Shown in pieces: positions 44,301 to 54,376 of a stretch of 64,000 bases of DNA; position 1 is the stretch's first letter; each line of letters starts with the position of its first letter. Both the position numbers and the translations under genes were made by a program. The notes beneath the pieces were generated by a model. That model was not told where the DNA came from. It was given only the letters and a program-made list of their open reading frames with translations, and made no database searches. This DNA is from Hypoxylon rubiginosum (Eukaryota > Ascomycota > Sordariomycetes > Xylariales > Hypoxylaceae), in the NCBI GenBank assembly GCA_902806565.1, contig CADCXA010000062.1, positions 620,001 to 684,000 on the forward strand. The letters run 5' to 3'.

Positions 44301-47300
44301 AGCTTCGATAACTCATCATCGACAATCAAGCAAAGATACGCTGGCGACCTGAGAAAAAGTCTGATTTATTTCAACGCCCGTAGTCTACAAGCTACTACAG
44401 CGTCGGTCCCGTCTTCACGTAGTGAGCGTACAGTCACTCAACTCCAAGGAGTGGTCGGGGGGTGCTTAGCAGAAATCGAGTCAGCCCTCAAACAGCCAAG
44501 CAATATGTACTCTCAAAGACAGCTTATATGGTTACAGCAAGGACAGCTATTTCCAGCTATTACTCCTATCACACTTCTCGAACAGCTCAGATCGACTGCA
44601 AACCTCTCGTTTGGAAACGGCATGAAGGATAGACTCCTTCACTTTGCTGTGTCGATTACCAAACTGCAGCGACAGATTCGGATGCAATCATATCTAAAAG
44701 CACACGAAATTGCTCGTTTGGAAGAAGAACGAATGAATGTAGGCCATAGCAACTGGCGCGTGGACGAGTACCCTGACTGGCTCCTGCTTGAGATTGAATC
44801 GAATCTCCTCATTCGTGAAACTCAAGTCGAGGTCGCATTGGCAATAATTTCTCCCGAATCTCAAGCCAATAGCGTCCTTCAGTTGAACATGGGCCAAGGA
44901 AAGACATCAATCATTATCCCTATGGTAGCAGTACTGCTTGCAGATGGCAAGAATCTCATGCGCATTTCCGTACCCAAAGCTCTGCTTCAGCAGACGGCAC
45001 AGTTGCTTCATGGACGCCTTGGAGGTCTTGTAGGCAGAGATATCTGCCACGTACCGTTCTCGCGGAGAACCCCTACCAAGGAAGAGCATATTAAGTTGTT
45101 TCACAAGATTCATCATGATATCAAGAAAAATCGCGGAGTTATGATATGCCTCCCGGAGCACCAAATGTCATTCATGCTCAGTGGCCTTCAACGCGTCTTA
45201 GATCAACGAATCCCCGAAGCTAATATGATGATCCGGGTTCAGAACTGGCTCAAATCGTGTGCGAGGGACGTTCTGGACGAGTGTGACCATACTTTAGCAG
45301 TAAAAACACAACTCATATATCCTTCCGGGTCTCAAATGGCCGTCGATGGACACCCGCATCGCTGGCTAATAGCTGAACAAATTCTAAGCCTAGTCGATAT
45401 GCATCTTCACGACCTTTCTGCCAGTTTCCCCCATTCAATCGAAGTTGTGAGACGCCATCATGGAGGCTTCCCTTTCGTTTTCTTCCTCCGACCAGATGTG
45501 GAGGAAGAAATGATCAAGCGCCTCAAATACGATATCTGCCAGGGCTCGAGAGGCATAATCCCGATAGACACCCTTGAGCCAGCTGACCGTATTGCGGTCA
45601 AAGAATTTCTCTCCGGGGGGAAAGTTCGCCAATCCAGCTTAGACCGTATAAGCCGACTGTGTCCAGATCGGCCACATGTTAAGCAAACCATATACCTGCT
45701 TCGAGGATTCTTCATTCACCGTATCCTTGTGATGGCCCTGAAAAAGCGCTACAATGTCCAATATGGGCTTCATCCTTCTAGAGATCCAGTTGCTGTTCCT
45801 TTCCATGCGAAAGGGGTTCCAAGCGAGCAATCCGAGTTTGGCCATGCTGATGTAAGTCAATTTTCTCTACCTTATGATCATTAAATAGCCCATAAAGTTC
45901 ATGGTGAAATAATGAAAATACTAACTATATATAGGTGGCTATCTTATTAACCGCATTGGCGTTTTATTACCGCGGAATTGACAAGTCGCAGACTCGTCAA
46001 GCCTTAGAGGCTGTCTTGAAATCTGACGACCCTACCTCCGTCTACGACAAGTGGACTGAAGACGACGACTTTCCAGACTATTTGAGAGACTGGCATTCAA
46101 TCAATATCAACGATTCCCAGCAAATCAATCAAATTTGGAACTGCGTCCGCCACAAGGTCGCCGTTATTGATTATTTTATGAACAACTTCGTCTTCCCACT
46201 ACATGCCAAGCAATTCAAGATTCGCCTGCAATCCAACGGCTGGGATATACCTCTGCTTCCTACTATGCAGCAGGGCAAAACAGCCAAGAATTTATCCTCA
46301 AATAAGTCGGGGGGGCTTACAACTGGCTTTTCTGGTGAGTACCTCCCTTTTCAACTTCCTCTCCTTCAGGATCTTCGACAGTTACTGTCGGGAGCCCCTA
46401 TTTCCCTTCCTTCCTTTCTTTTAGAGCTCTAGCGGAACGCAGTATTGACCGTTTCTTGCGATAGGTACAAATGACGTTAAGCCTCTCCTACCTTTAACCA
46501 TAAAACAGGACGATCTCCCGTCATTATCACACACGAATGGGGAAGTTCTCACTTACCTCCTACAGCCTCGTTCCAGAGAGTATGTTGTTATGGCGGGTCC
46601 GGACCAGAGTCGCCTCGACGAAACAGCATTCCTTCGTATGCTAAGGAACTACGACCTCCGAATTCTCATCGACTCCGGCGCGCAAATCTTGGAACAATCG
46701 AACAGAGAATTGGCAGAAACTTGGCTAAGGATAGATGGTCGAGCGACGGTGGCACTGTACTTCGATGGCGATAGTCCGTTTATCCTTTCCAAGCAAGGGA
46801 CGATAACTCCCTTGCTTGCTTCCCCATATGCAGACAACTTGGACGAAGTTCTCGTATACCTAGACGAAGTAAGTTCCCGGCCCAGCTATTTTATGGATCC
46901 TAAAACTTACCCTCCCTAGGCTCACACGCGAGGGACTGATCTCAGGTTTGGGCGCAAGGCTTGTGCCGCACTCACTCTTGGCTTGGGACAGACAAAAGAT
47001 CACACCGTACAAGGTATGATAACCAATTTTCCAAATGAATTCAGTCCTTACACTAACATGAACTAGCGGCGATGAGGTTGCGTCAACTTGGTACGACGCA
47101 GTCCGTTATGTTCTTTTCTCCCCCTGAAGTCAACCAGAGCATTCGAGATCTCTGCAACAAGAAGGAGAAGGAGAACGTAGATTCCCATGACGTGTAAGTT
47201 TGGCGTCATTCACTATTTCGAGATTTGCGTCGCATTCTATCTTCATGTTCAAAACTAACATAGGTCTAGGATCCGGTGGCTCATCAATAATACGTGTGAC

Positions 47301-48871
47301 GGGATCGAGCAGCTCCAGCCCTTATATTACTCACAGGGCATAGACTTCTGCAACCGAATGCAAGCAGCCAAGGACTTTCTTGATTTTCTTACAGACGAAG
47401 ACCAGAGAGTTGCGTTTCTAAGTGCTATAAAGCATAAGGAACGACAAACCCTACAGCAACTTTACGGACCCCAGACAAAGCCCAAAACAAATGCGTCTTT
47501 GAAGTCTAGTCAGGAAGTTGCGAGTTTCGTCAAGGAACTGGAGATGCGAAAAAAGACATTCCAGGACACTGGGCAGGCTGTTCATGCCTCGGCTCTGCAG
47601 GAGGTAGAACAGGAACGAGAGATGGAACGAGAGACGGAGTACGAGGTTGAGGCTGTTCGACAACTACAAAAGCCTTTAGCCTATACGCCTCACAAATTTC
47701 CAGGTTTACATAAGGACCTGGATATTTTCGCCAGGACGGGAAGGATCCCCGCCGGCTCTGATAACTTCATTCAGGTTCTAAGGGCACTCTCAAAAACCGC
47801 CCTTGGGAGAAAATATAAGATCAACTACGGTGTTAGTTCTTCGCCACTATTCATATCCACTGAGTTTGAACGAACTGTCAAGTTGGTCATCGAATCAGGT
47901 AACGATAACTTCATGGTAAGGATCTTCGGTCTTATCTCAATCAGATGATGTTGCTAACTCCCCCCTGACAGCGTCCCGTGCAATGGATTCTCTACGGCAG
48001 ATCTCCCGAAACTGCCGTCATCGTGACCCCTGAGGAAGCTGAACTCTTAATTAACATCATTCGAGAGAGTGAAAAAGACCAGGGAGGCAGTCCCACCTAC
48101 CTACTTACCTATGCAGCGCCTGTCACTCGGCGAATGATGAAGCACTTCAATTGGCTAAAATTTTATTCTCTTCCATGTCTTTCTAAAAATTGGCAGCCTC
48201 CGAAGTGGCTAGTTACGGAACTTGGTTACTTCGCAGGGAGATTGTACTTCGACTGGTCTGAGTACGATAATATTTGCACAATGTTAGGCATTGATGCCTC
48301 CACTCCCGGGGTAGATGAGCTCGATATCTCGGAGACAGATGCAACAGACCCATCTCCCGAGGGTCCTTGCACTGAAGCTTCTCAAGATCCCAACAGATCG
48401 CTAAAAATATCCAACAGCTCCGAAAGAAAACTGAATGGACTTACGCCGAAGCCGTATACATTCACTCAAGAGTACCTGGCCGTCCGTCGACGCGGTCAGG
48501 ACTTCACTCACACGCCGATGGGTTTCCTGTGCAGCGGGAAGCCGCTCAATCGGGAGAATCCCTTCTTCCGCGCCGCGGAGGCTCCTCGACGCGCCCGCGG
48601 CCTCGTACCAGTCGGAACGGCCCACGTCGACGAGAACGACGGAGCGACGGCGGAAGGTGGCGAGACGATGGATCTGGGGAACTACGATCCGTCAGCGGAA
48701 CTGCGGGACGGCGAAGACGAGGTCGTCATTAAGTACGACGAGTCCGAAATGCGCCAGCCGGAGGAGGAGAGCGAGTCGGAAGAGTCCGACGACGAAGACT
48801 CGGGCGAGTCGCAGCCGTCGCGTAGACGCCGGGAAAAGCGAGGAGGCAGGGGACGGGGAAGGGGCAACTGA
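38384..48871 (+). CDS. Giant fungal DUF6606/DUF3638/DUF3645-type protein, 3247 residues
   Basis: Exons: 38384-38715, 38770-40604, 40665-41845, 41903-42005, 42075-42249, 42305-45851, 45935-46334, 46465-46868, 46920-47013, 47067-47193, 47270-47915, 47972-48871; every junction keeps frame. The ATG at 38384 (MDPPLKSLFYHVALPAKLP) matches the usual start of this family; the frame is open further upstream. The N-terminal part fits DUF6606. The central DUF3638 part carries a Walker-A-like NMGQGKTS near residue 2070-2076 with a DEC-type acidic motif (LDECDHTL) about 125 residues later, as in an ATPase/helicase core. The DUF3645 part follows (HTRGTDLRFG, AMRLRQLGTTQSVMFFSPPEV). The last 60 residues are an acidic tract and then an RGG-like basic tail. 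Exon 4 to 5 skips an earlier AG at 42067 that would shift frame. These proteins are widespread in fungi, with no settled biochemical function. Confidence 0.9.
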
Positions 48872-49359
48872 AAGGGGCAACTGAATAGCTCAGATGTGAC
48901 CCGATGTTGGACTAAATTGTGAGATTCTTCGGGTGAAATCTGCTGGTTTCTTTTTCTTTCGCTGCTGGCTTCTGCCAGTCACTTGTGGCGATGATGCTTC
49001 TGATACAGTTGAGTACGCAAGGAATCTGGAATCATTCGCTCTTTGTAGATTTGGTCGTCTTTCTTTTTCTTTTCGTTAACGCAGTTTGGCACTGCTTAAT
49101 TAACGTAGTTTTCAGGCATCAATGAGGTCTCACATTGGAACATGAAGGTGATATGCATAAACTTCGGAACGCATTTCGTAACCTCCCTAGTAGGGATGTA
49201 TTTGGTGATTCATAGCCCTTGATTCTCCGGATCTAGCCCCCCTATCCGGATCACCACTCCTAACTCCCCGCCCGAGAGACCAGGAGCCAAAGTACGAGAA
49301 CGCTGACAGATGCATCTATTATTCTTACATTTAAATCGGTATCCTAGATTATCTTAGAG
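48872..49359. other. Intergenic, convergent gene ends
   Basis: Between the giant gene and the FAD fusion gene. The 10-base end of the giant gene (AAGGGGCAAC) is directly repeated across its stop codon at about 48858-48881. There is no coding or RNA signal. Confidence 0.5.
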
Positions 49360-51831
49360 TCATATGAATCCCAAACCAGGATCCGTATTCCGCGCGACCT
49401 TCCACGCCTGCAATTCCCGACTGTCAAACGGCACGCCGGCGCCCTTCATCTCGGCCTCGATATTCCTTATCAGGCGGTCCTCGGACTCGGGCGTGGCGAA
49501 CTGGCCGAGGACCCGGTCCATCATCGCGGGCAGCGCCACGAGCGTCACCTCCTCGGCCCCGTCCGGGCGGGGCGTCAGCTTCCTCTTCGGGCCCGCCGCG
49601 AGCCCCGCCCGCGAGTACTTGTCCACCGTGCCCGCCACGAGCTCTACCGCGAGCCCGTAGCTGTCGAACATGGCGGTGCAGGCGCACGGGCTCGCCCCGA
49701 TGCTGCGGTCCTTCGAGGCGAAGAAGGTGTCCTGGTATTTGCCCTCGACGACCCGCGCGCCCAGCCGGTCGAGCGTGTACCCGAACCGCTCGCCGCCGGT
49801 CCGCAGGACCTCCTGGGTGCTGCGGTAGTTCGGCTCTATGCCGGGCCGCACCCGGAATAGGTGAGAGGCGTTCCGGAGCCCGTCCTCGGCCGTCTGCCGC
49901 TCGGGCCCGATCACGAAGCCGACGTCGATGTTGTGGAGCGCTTCCAGGTCCGACACGAAGGCCGGGTCGTTGAGGTCGCGGACGCGCTGGACGAGGACCC
50001 CGTACGCGTTGGGGACGACGTCGGTGGCCAGGGCTAGCTGCGGGGGCCCGTCGCCGCGGATTATGAGGTCCGAGATCAGGAGCTGCAGCACGGCCGTCTC
50101 GAAGTACCAGTACAGATACTCGTTCTCCGCCACGTACAGGGAGTCGGCGTCGGTGGAGGGCTCGATGAGGAACACGTACGGCATGTGGCCCTGGGCCAGC
50201 AGCTTCGGCACGAGGTTCATCAAAATGACTGTGGAGAAGAGGTCGCCGCCGACGAACAGGGCTACTTGTGTGGGGTTGCTGCGCGGCAGGCCGACGATGC
50301 TGTCGGATATGTGTAGCGCATGCGAGGTGATGCGGTCGATGTCCTCGACGAAGTAGTGCGTCCCCTTGGTCAGCGAGCCGATGGCGTAGAGGCCGCGCGT
50401 GGGCTTGTCGTCGGCGGTGGTGAGCTGGTGGTCCGCGAAGCAGACTTTGATGCCGCCCGCGGGCTCGTCCGTCACCAGGCCTTTCTTGCGCATTTCCTTC
50501 AGCAGCGGCGAGCGCGACTCTATCTCGTTGAGGTCGTGCTCCAGTCCAGCGTTGTCGACCACGTAGTCGACCGGGACTCTTTCGTCGTAACCCATCAGGA
50601 AGTAGCCCTGCTCTCTGCCGACGCCGACGTCCCGGATGATTTTCAGGTTTCTACACCCCGTGGCGTGCAGCGTGTAAATCGCGGCGATGTTTGGCGGTAT
50701 CGTCTCCTGGCAGATGTCCTTCCAGACCGGGTGGCTCCGCAGGTAGTCCCTCTCGCCAGGCGCGGCCGAGGTCCAGATCCGCTCCGCGACGGGCCGCAGC
50801 GCATCCACGATGATGGAGCGTGCCTCGTCCCCCTCAAATTTCCCCATATCGCTCAGCAGGTGGTTGTAGGCGTGGTCGGCGTAGCTCGTCATTCCAGCGC
50901 CCGGCTGCGGGACGCTGATCCCTATGCTGTCGTATTGGTCCAGCATGTCCTTGAGGGAGTCGAGGAACGTTTTTAGGGACGGCTTCCACTTCTCCAGGCC
51001 GCGGATCGCTGCGTGTATGGCGTGGGTCTGCGGGTAGTTTCGCGGCGGGCGCGCGAGGCGCGGAAGGCGTCCGCTTCCGCTCATCATGTAGATCATCCCC
51101 TCGTGTTCGCGGTCGTGCAGCTTAGTTAGGACCTCGAAAGCCGCAGAGCCGGTACCCACGATTCCCACGGCGGCTCCCTTCGGTATCTCGTCGAGCTTAC
51201 TCAGGGGCCAAGGGTTAGAGAAATATCCGGGAGTACCGCTGCGCTCGCTTTCCTTGAGGAAGTTGCCGAGCGCGAGCACCACTGTCTTCGTGTACACGGA
51301 ACAGCCGTCCCCCAGCTTCACTCCGTATATCGTGGCGTCACCTTCGCCGTCGGTGTAGCGATCCATATCCACAGCCTCTTGCCGAATGAATTTAAAGTTC
51401 ACCCTCTGGTCGAAAGCTATCATATTGACCTTGCTGAGCATGTCCTCCACATATTCCCCGTATAACTGTCTCTTGCTGCAGTCGTCTCCTATTTCCTTTG
51501 TCTTCGTATATTCCCGCGCCCATTCTCTGAAGTGGTTTGGCTGGTCGTGCATAAGCGACATCCCGTCGTCCCGCCGGTTGCATACCGTGCCGTCCATGGC
51601 CGAGGAGTACTCCGTGCCGCAGACCATCGTCATGTTGTCCATCGGCCAGCCCTTGCGGATCTTCTCCAAGACGGACAGCGCGACGGCGATGGCGGCCGGG
51701 CCGGCGCCGATGATGAGCACATCGGCGATCTCTCTTCTCTGGAGGCAGCTTTGGCACCTTCCACCGCTCGGGACTGTATGCTCGGTCTGCGTCCGCTTGT
51801 CGGTTTCGGAGGTGGGTGTGCCTGGTTCCAT
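49360..51831 (-). CDS. FAD/NAD(P)-binding monooxygenase-like domain fused to a formyltransferase-like domain, intronless
   Basis: A single 823-residue exon; TATATA on the minus strand at about 51932-51938 lies 100 bases upstream. Residues 36-540 form a two-dinucleotide flavoprotein (LIIGAGPAAIAVAL near 40; VVLALGNF; VGIVGTGSAAFEVL near 220; a C-terminal GLYAIGSL), resembling the YdhS/NAD_binding_9 and N-hydroxylating families. Residues about 545-780 begin VALFVGGDLFSTVIL and read like a formyltransferase N-domain, with VRDLNDPAFVSDLEAL and LFRVRPGIEPNYRSTQEVL in place of the usual LNxHPGLLPxYRG. The catalytic Asn and His of that motif are both Arg here, so formyl transfer is doubtful. Base composition is strongly G+C-rich compared with neighbours and there are no introns, unlike every other large gene here except the SprT-like one. 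A bacterial origin and a hydroxamate or peptide-tailoring role are inference. Confidence 0.7.
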   Translation of the reverse strand: MEPGTPTSETDKRTQTEHTVPSGGRCQSCLQRREIADVLIIGAGPAAIAVALSVLEKIRKGWPMDNMTMVCGTEYSSAMDGTVCNRRDDGMSLMHDQPNHFREWAREYTKTKEIGDDCSKRQLYGEYVEDMLSKVNMIAFDQRVNFKFIRQEAVDMDRYTDGEGDATIYGVKLGDGCSVYTKTVVLALGNFLKESERSGTPGYFSNPWPLSKLDEIPKGAAVGIVGTGSAAFEVLTKLHDREHEGMIYMMSGSGRLPRLARPPRNYPQTHAIHAAIRGLEKWKPSLKTFLDSLKDMLDQYDSIGISVPQPGAGMTSYADHAYNHLLSDMGKFEGDEARSIIVDALRPVAERIWTSAAPGERDYLRSHPVWKDICQETIPPNIAAIYTLHATGCRNLKIIRDVGVGREQGYFLMGYDERVPVDYVVDNAGLEHDLNEIESRSPLLKEMRKKGLVTDEPAGGIKVCFADHQLTTADDKPTRGLYAIGSLTKGTHYFVEDIDRITSHALHISDSIVGLPRSNPTQVALFVGGDLFSTVILMNLVPKLLAQGHMPYVFLIEPSTDADSLYVAENEYLYWYFETAVLQLLISDLIIRGDGPPQLALATDVVPNAYGVLVQRVRDLNDPAFVSDLEALHNIDVGFVIGPERQTAEDGLRNASHLFRVRPGIEPNYRSTQEVLRTGGERFGYTLDRLGARVVEGKYQDTFFASKDRSIGASPCACTAMFDSYGLAVELVAGTVDKYSRAGLAAGPKRKLTPRPDGAEEVTLVALPAMMDRVLGQFATPESEDRLIRNIEAEMKGAGVPFDSRELQAWKVARNTDPGLGFI

Positions 51832-52473
51832 ATTGTCGGAGGCTAGTGAGCAAAATTACTGTAGGGGGTGTCGGGTTCGCGAAAAGGTACTTGAATGCAA
51901 GGTAAAATGGATGGCGCATAAGGCCCAGCGCATATATACTAGTATCTCTGCCTTGCAGCCATATTTTTGTACCCTCGAGTCATGGCCCCCTAGCAACGGA
52001 GATTTCGTTACACAGGTGATCAGGGGCCAACAACTTATCAATATCCTTGTCACACAAACACATCAAAATAATCAGACGGACAGAAGTTAAATGGGTAATG
52101 TTAGAGATTTTTAAATTAATTAATAGGTGATTAACTAGAACTTTCGTGTATAAGCTATACTATCATCCCATCGTATTACATTATGAGCCTTCACCTTTTG
52201 CAATAAGAATAGAGTACCGCTGCATCGCCAGTCGAAAAAGCTCATTTCGATAACGGACGATGACAAGTGGCTCTAGCGAGGAAATTGAAGACGACGGCGT
52301 AGGGTGCTTAATGTGAGAGCGTCTAGCTGAGATCTGAAGAAACGATATATCACACATGAACATGGTTACACGAAGTAGTCAAGATATACGTACAATCGTA
52401 ATATATTTATAAAATTCGTTCAGCTTTACTCTCATGGATGAAGTCAATCTGCTGCCCCGAACCGGTTACATGG
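51832..52473. other. Intergenic
   Basis: Contains the TATA box of the FAD fusion gene (about 51932-51938, minus) and the 3' flank of the small anchored protein. No other feature is supported. Confidence 0.45.
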
Positions 52474-52863
52474 TTACCTTATCATAATCAGAGCAATCGT
52501 GGCAGAGACCCAAATAGCGAAGAAAATCTTCCACGCAAGTGCGAACCTAGGAGAACTGGCATCGCCTGTCCAGCAGCGCTCACAAGAAGAACCATTGGTG
52601 CCGTTTCCGCCTTTCCCGCCCTCCCCTCCCTTCATCATTGTACTATTGGAGACCGTCAAGTTCTTCTCCTGACCAACAAATCCGATGGCGTTACCTTTAA
52701 CATTGCTATCGCTCGAGATGATGTTTGAGACGGAAGTAATATTATGATGGGTGCTGCAGTTGTGACCTGCTGTTCTTACCGGTGAGCTCATTGCCTTCGA
52801 GACGAGAAAGATGATGGTGATGGAGATGAGCATTATGCGGACGAGGATTCTTGGGACAGCCAT
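52474..52863 (-). CDS. Small secreted or membrane-anchored protein, unknown
   Basis: A single exon of 129 residues. The N-terminus is a signal peptide or anchor (RILVRIMLISITIIFLVSKAMSS). The middle is small and polar with several N-glycosylation sites (NCS, NIT, NLT, NST, NGT, NGS), a Gly-rich GGEGGKGGNG stretch and four cysteines (two as CERC). The C-terminus is hydrophobic (FALAWKIFFAIWVSATIALIMI), consistent with a GPI-attachment signal or a second TM. No family is recognised. It lies in the accessory region near the retroelement. Confidence 0.55.
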   Translation of the reverse strand: MAVPRILVRIMLISITIIFLVSKAMSSPVRTAGHNCSTHHNITSVSNIISSDSNVKGNAIGFVGQEKNLTVSNSTMMKGGEGGKGGNGTNGSSCERCWTGDASSPRFALAWKIFFAIWVSATIALIMIR

Positions 52864-53572
52864 TTTGACGGTTTCTTTCTTTTCAAGGTTTTAGAATGTA
52901 TTGCCCTTCTTGCTAGTGTTGACCTGTATTTTTGCTTCTACTGAATTGTTTCCGAATTGGAGTTGGATGGTGCGCGATTCATATGCACAATGCTAGAATC
53001 CAAACACTTTATCTGATATGGTGTGTTGTTTTGGCTCTAGACACGAGCGGCATTGTTCACTCGGGACAAAGGGGCATCGAACAATGACATTGTACCCAGC
53101 AAAGAAAAGGGGGATACAAGTAAGCCTTCTCAAATTCTGCGTGAAAGGCAAGATGGTAACAATACAGAGTATTCAATCAATCAGTCACTTGTGTTCTCGG
53201 ACCCCTTTCATGAATGTAGTGTATGTAGTGTGAGTACCAAGTCTTTTATCCGAAGAAAGGGGTAAAAGTTTTGGCCTCATGATGACTTCGTAGTTCTGAC
53301 AATTTGGATCATGATAGATAGCCCATGGGGCATCATTGTCAGTAACAGCCCTAGAGGAGTCTTGAAACTTGGGCACGTAGATAGGTCGTGGATTATTTTC
53401 CACATTTTATCAAGTCACCCCTCTGTCAGCACCCACTTTTGCATCCCCTATTTCCCACCAGATTCCTTTCCGAAGAGGTTCTTCTCCTTGTTCCTCTTTT
53501 TTTATAGAAACAAACCAAGGCGTTTACTCAAGTACCCTGGGAATACATTAATCATACGTGATAAACATATTT
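52864..53572. other. Intergenic
   Basis: Between the small anchored protein and the inverted repeat. Short open frames on both strands lack coding features. I see nothing supported. Confidence 0.4.
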
Positions 53573-53656
53573 TAGAGTAGTATAATTTCCAGACGCACGT
53601 GTGTCAGTAGGACCCTACTGACACACGTGCGTCTCGAAATTACCTATACTACTCTA
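53573..53656. repeat. 84-base near-perfect inverted repeat
   Basis: Two arms meet at a 2-base loop (AC at 53612-53613). The arms pair as CCTACTGACACACGTGCGTCT for 21 bases, then one mismatch, GAAATT, and TATACTACTCTA after a short insertion CCTA on the right. Ends are TAGAGTAGT and ACTACTCTA. It could be a tiny MITE-like element, a transcription stop hairpin or a cruciform site. Confidence 0.85.
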
Positions 53657-53763
53657 ACATGACAAGATTTCCCCATGAATCACCCGCGTCCACCATATCA
53701 TCATTTGCAACCTTCTTTTGAACCCTTAGTGACAAGGCGCCACGATGGGATTGAATCTTTTCT

Positions 53764-53775
53764 TATATTTAAATA
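53764..53775 (+). promoter_or_regulatory. TATA-like element of the interrupted gene
   Basis: TATATTTAAATA lies about 170 bases before the ATG at 53945 and is followed by a C/T- and CA-rich leader (ATCATCACTACTCTTC). This is the same arrangement as at the secreted-protein gene near 11743. Confidence 0.55.
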
Positions 53776-53944
53776 CCCCTTCCCAACACAAACTGTCTCT
53801 TAGTTCATTAGCCATCACCCGAATTCTCTTACCTTGACTATCATCACTACTCTTCAAAGTACTCAATACTAGATTTTGATTACCCTATCTCCATCTCTTA
53901 TTTCACTGCAGGTACCTAGGTAGCCTTTTCATTGCTATACCATC

Positions 53945-54085
53945 ATGTCGGCCTCCTATAATGCATCCATCGAACAGTACCATCTCGAAAGAGACCCCGT
54001 CGAGGGAGCACCGCTGTCCCTCGACTTAATGGATTGTATGGATGTTAACTACGTGATCTCCTCTAAGTGGCAGCACTTCACCATC
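53945..54085 (+). pseudogene. 5' end of a gene cut off by a retrotransposon insertion
   Basis: The 47 native codons start MSASYNASIEQYHLERDPVE and end HFTI, directly before the LTR start at 54086. Beyond it the frame reads a few LTR-derived codons and stops at 54130. A TATA box and a normal fungal leader precede it. I cannot identify the protein from this piece, and the rest of the gene, if still present, should lie right of 60732 but has been mutated past recognition. Confidence 0.6.
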
Positions 54086-54376
54086 TGTGACAAGGGTTTA
54101 TATCAAAGACTTAGAATAGCTTTAATTTAATATAATAATTTTTACAGGTTTTAAAGTTTTTAATTCCTTTTAATTTAAATAGAAATCTAAGGCCTTATTT
54201 ATTTTTTAAGGTTACTACTTAATTTTTATTTTATTATTATTTTAAACATTTAATTAATATATATTAATTTTATTATTTTAATTTAAGTTATTTTTATTTA
54301 ATTAATTTTAATTAATTTATATATTAATATATAAAATATATATTTATTAAGATTTATAATTATAAGTTTTTTTAAT
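54086..54376. repeat. Left LTR, RIP-mutated
   Basis: Retains more C and G than the right copy at its outer end (TGTGACAAGGGTTTATATCA) but has lost CpG pairs that the right copy keeps (TATTATTTTAAACAT against TACCGTTTTAAACGT). The inner end near 54376 is approximate. Confidence 0.8.

Noticed and set aside
50320..50976. A 218-residue plus-strand frame within the FAD fusion gene
   Set aside because: It arises from the high G+C of the opposite strand; it has no start context and no recognisable family.
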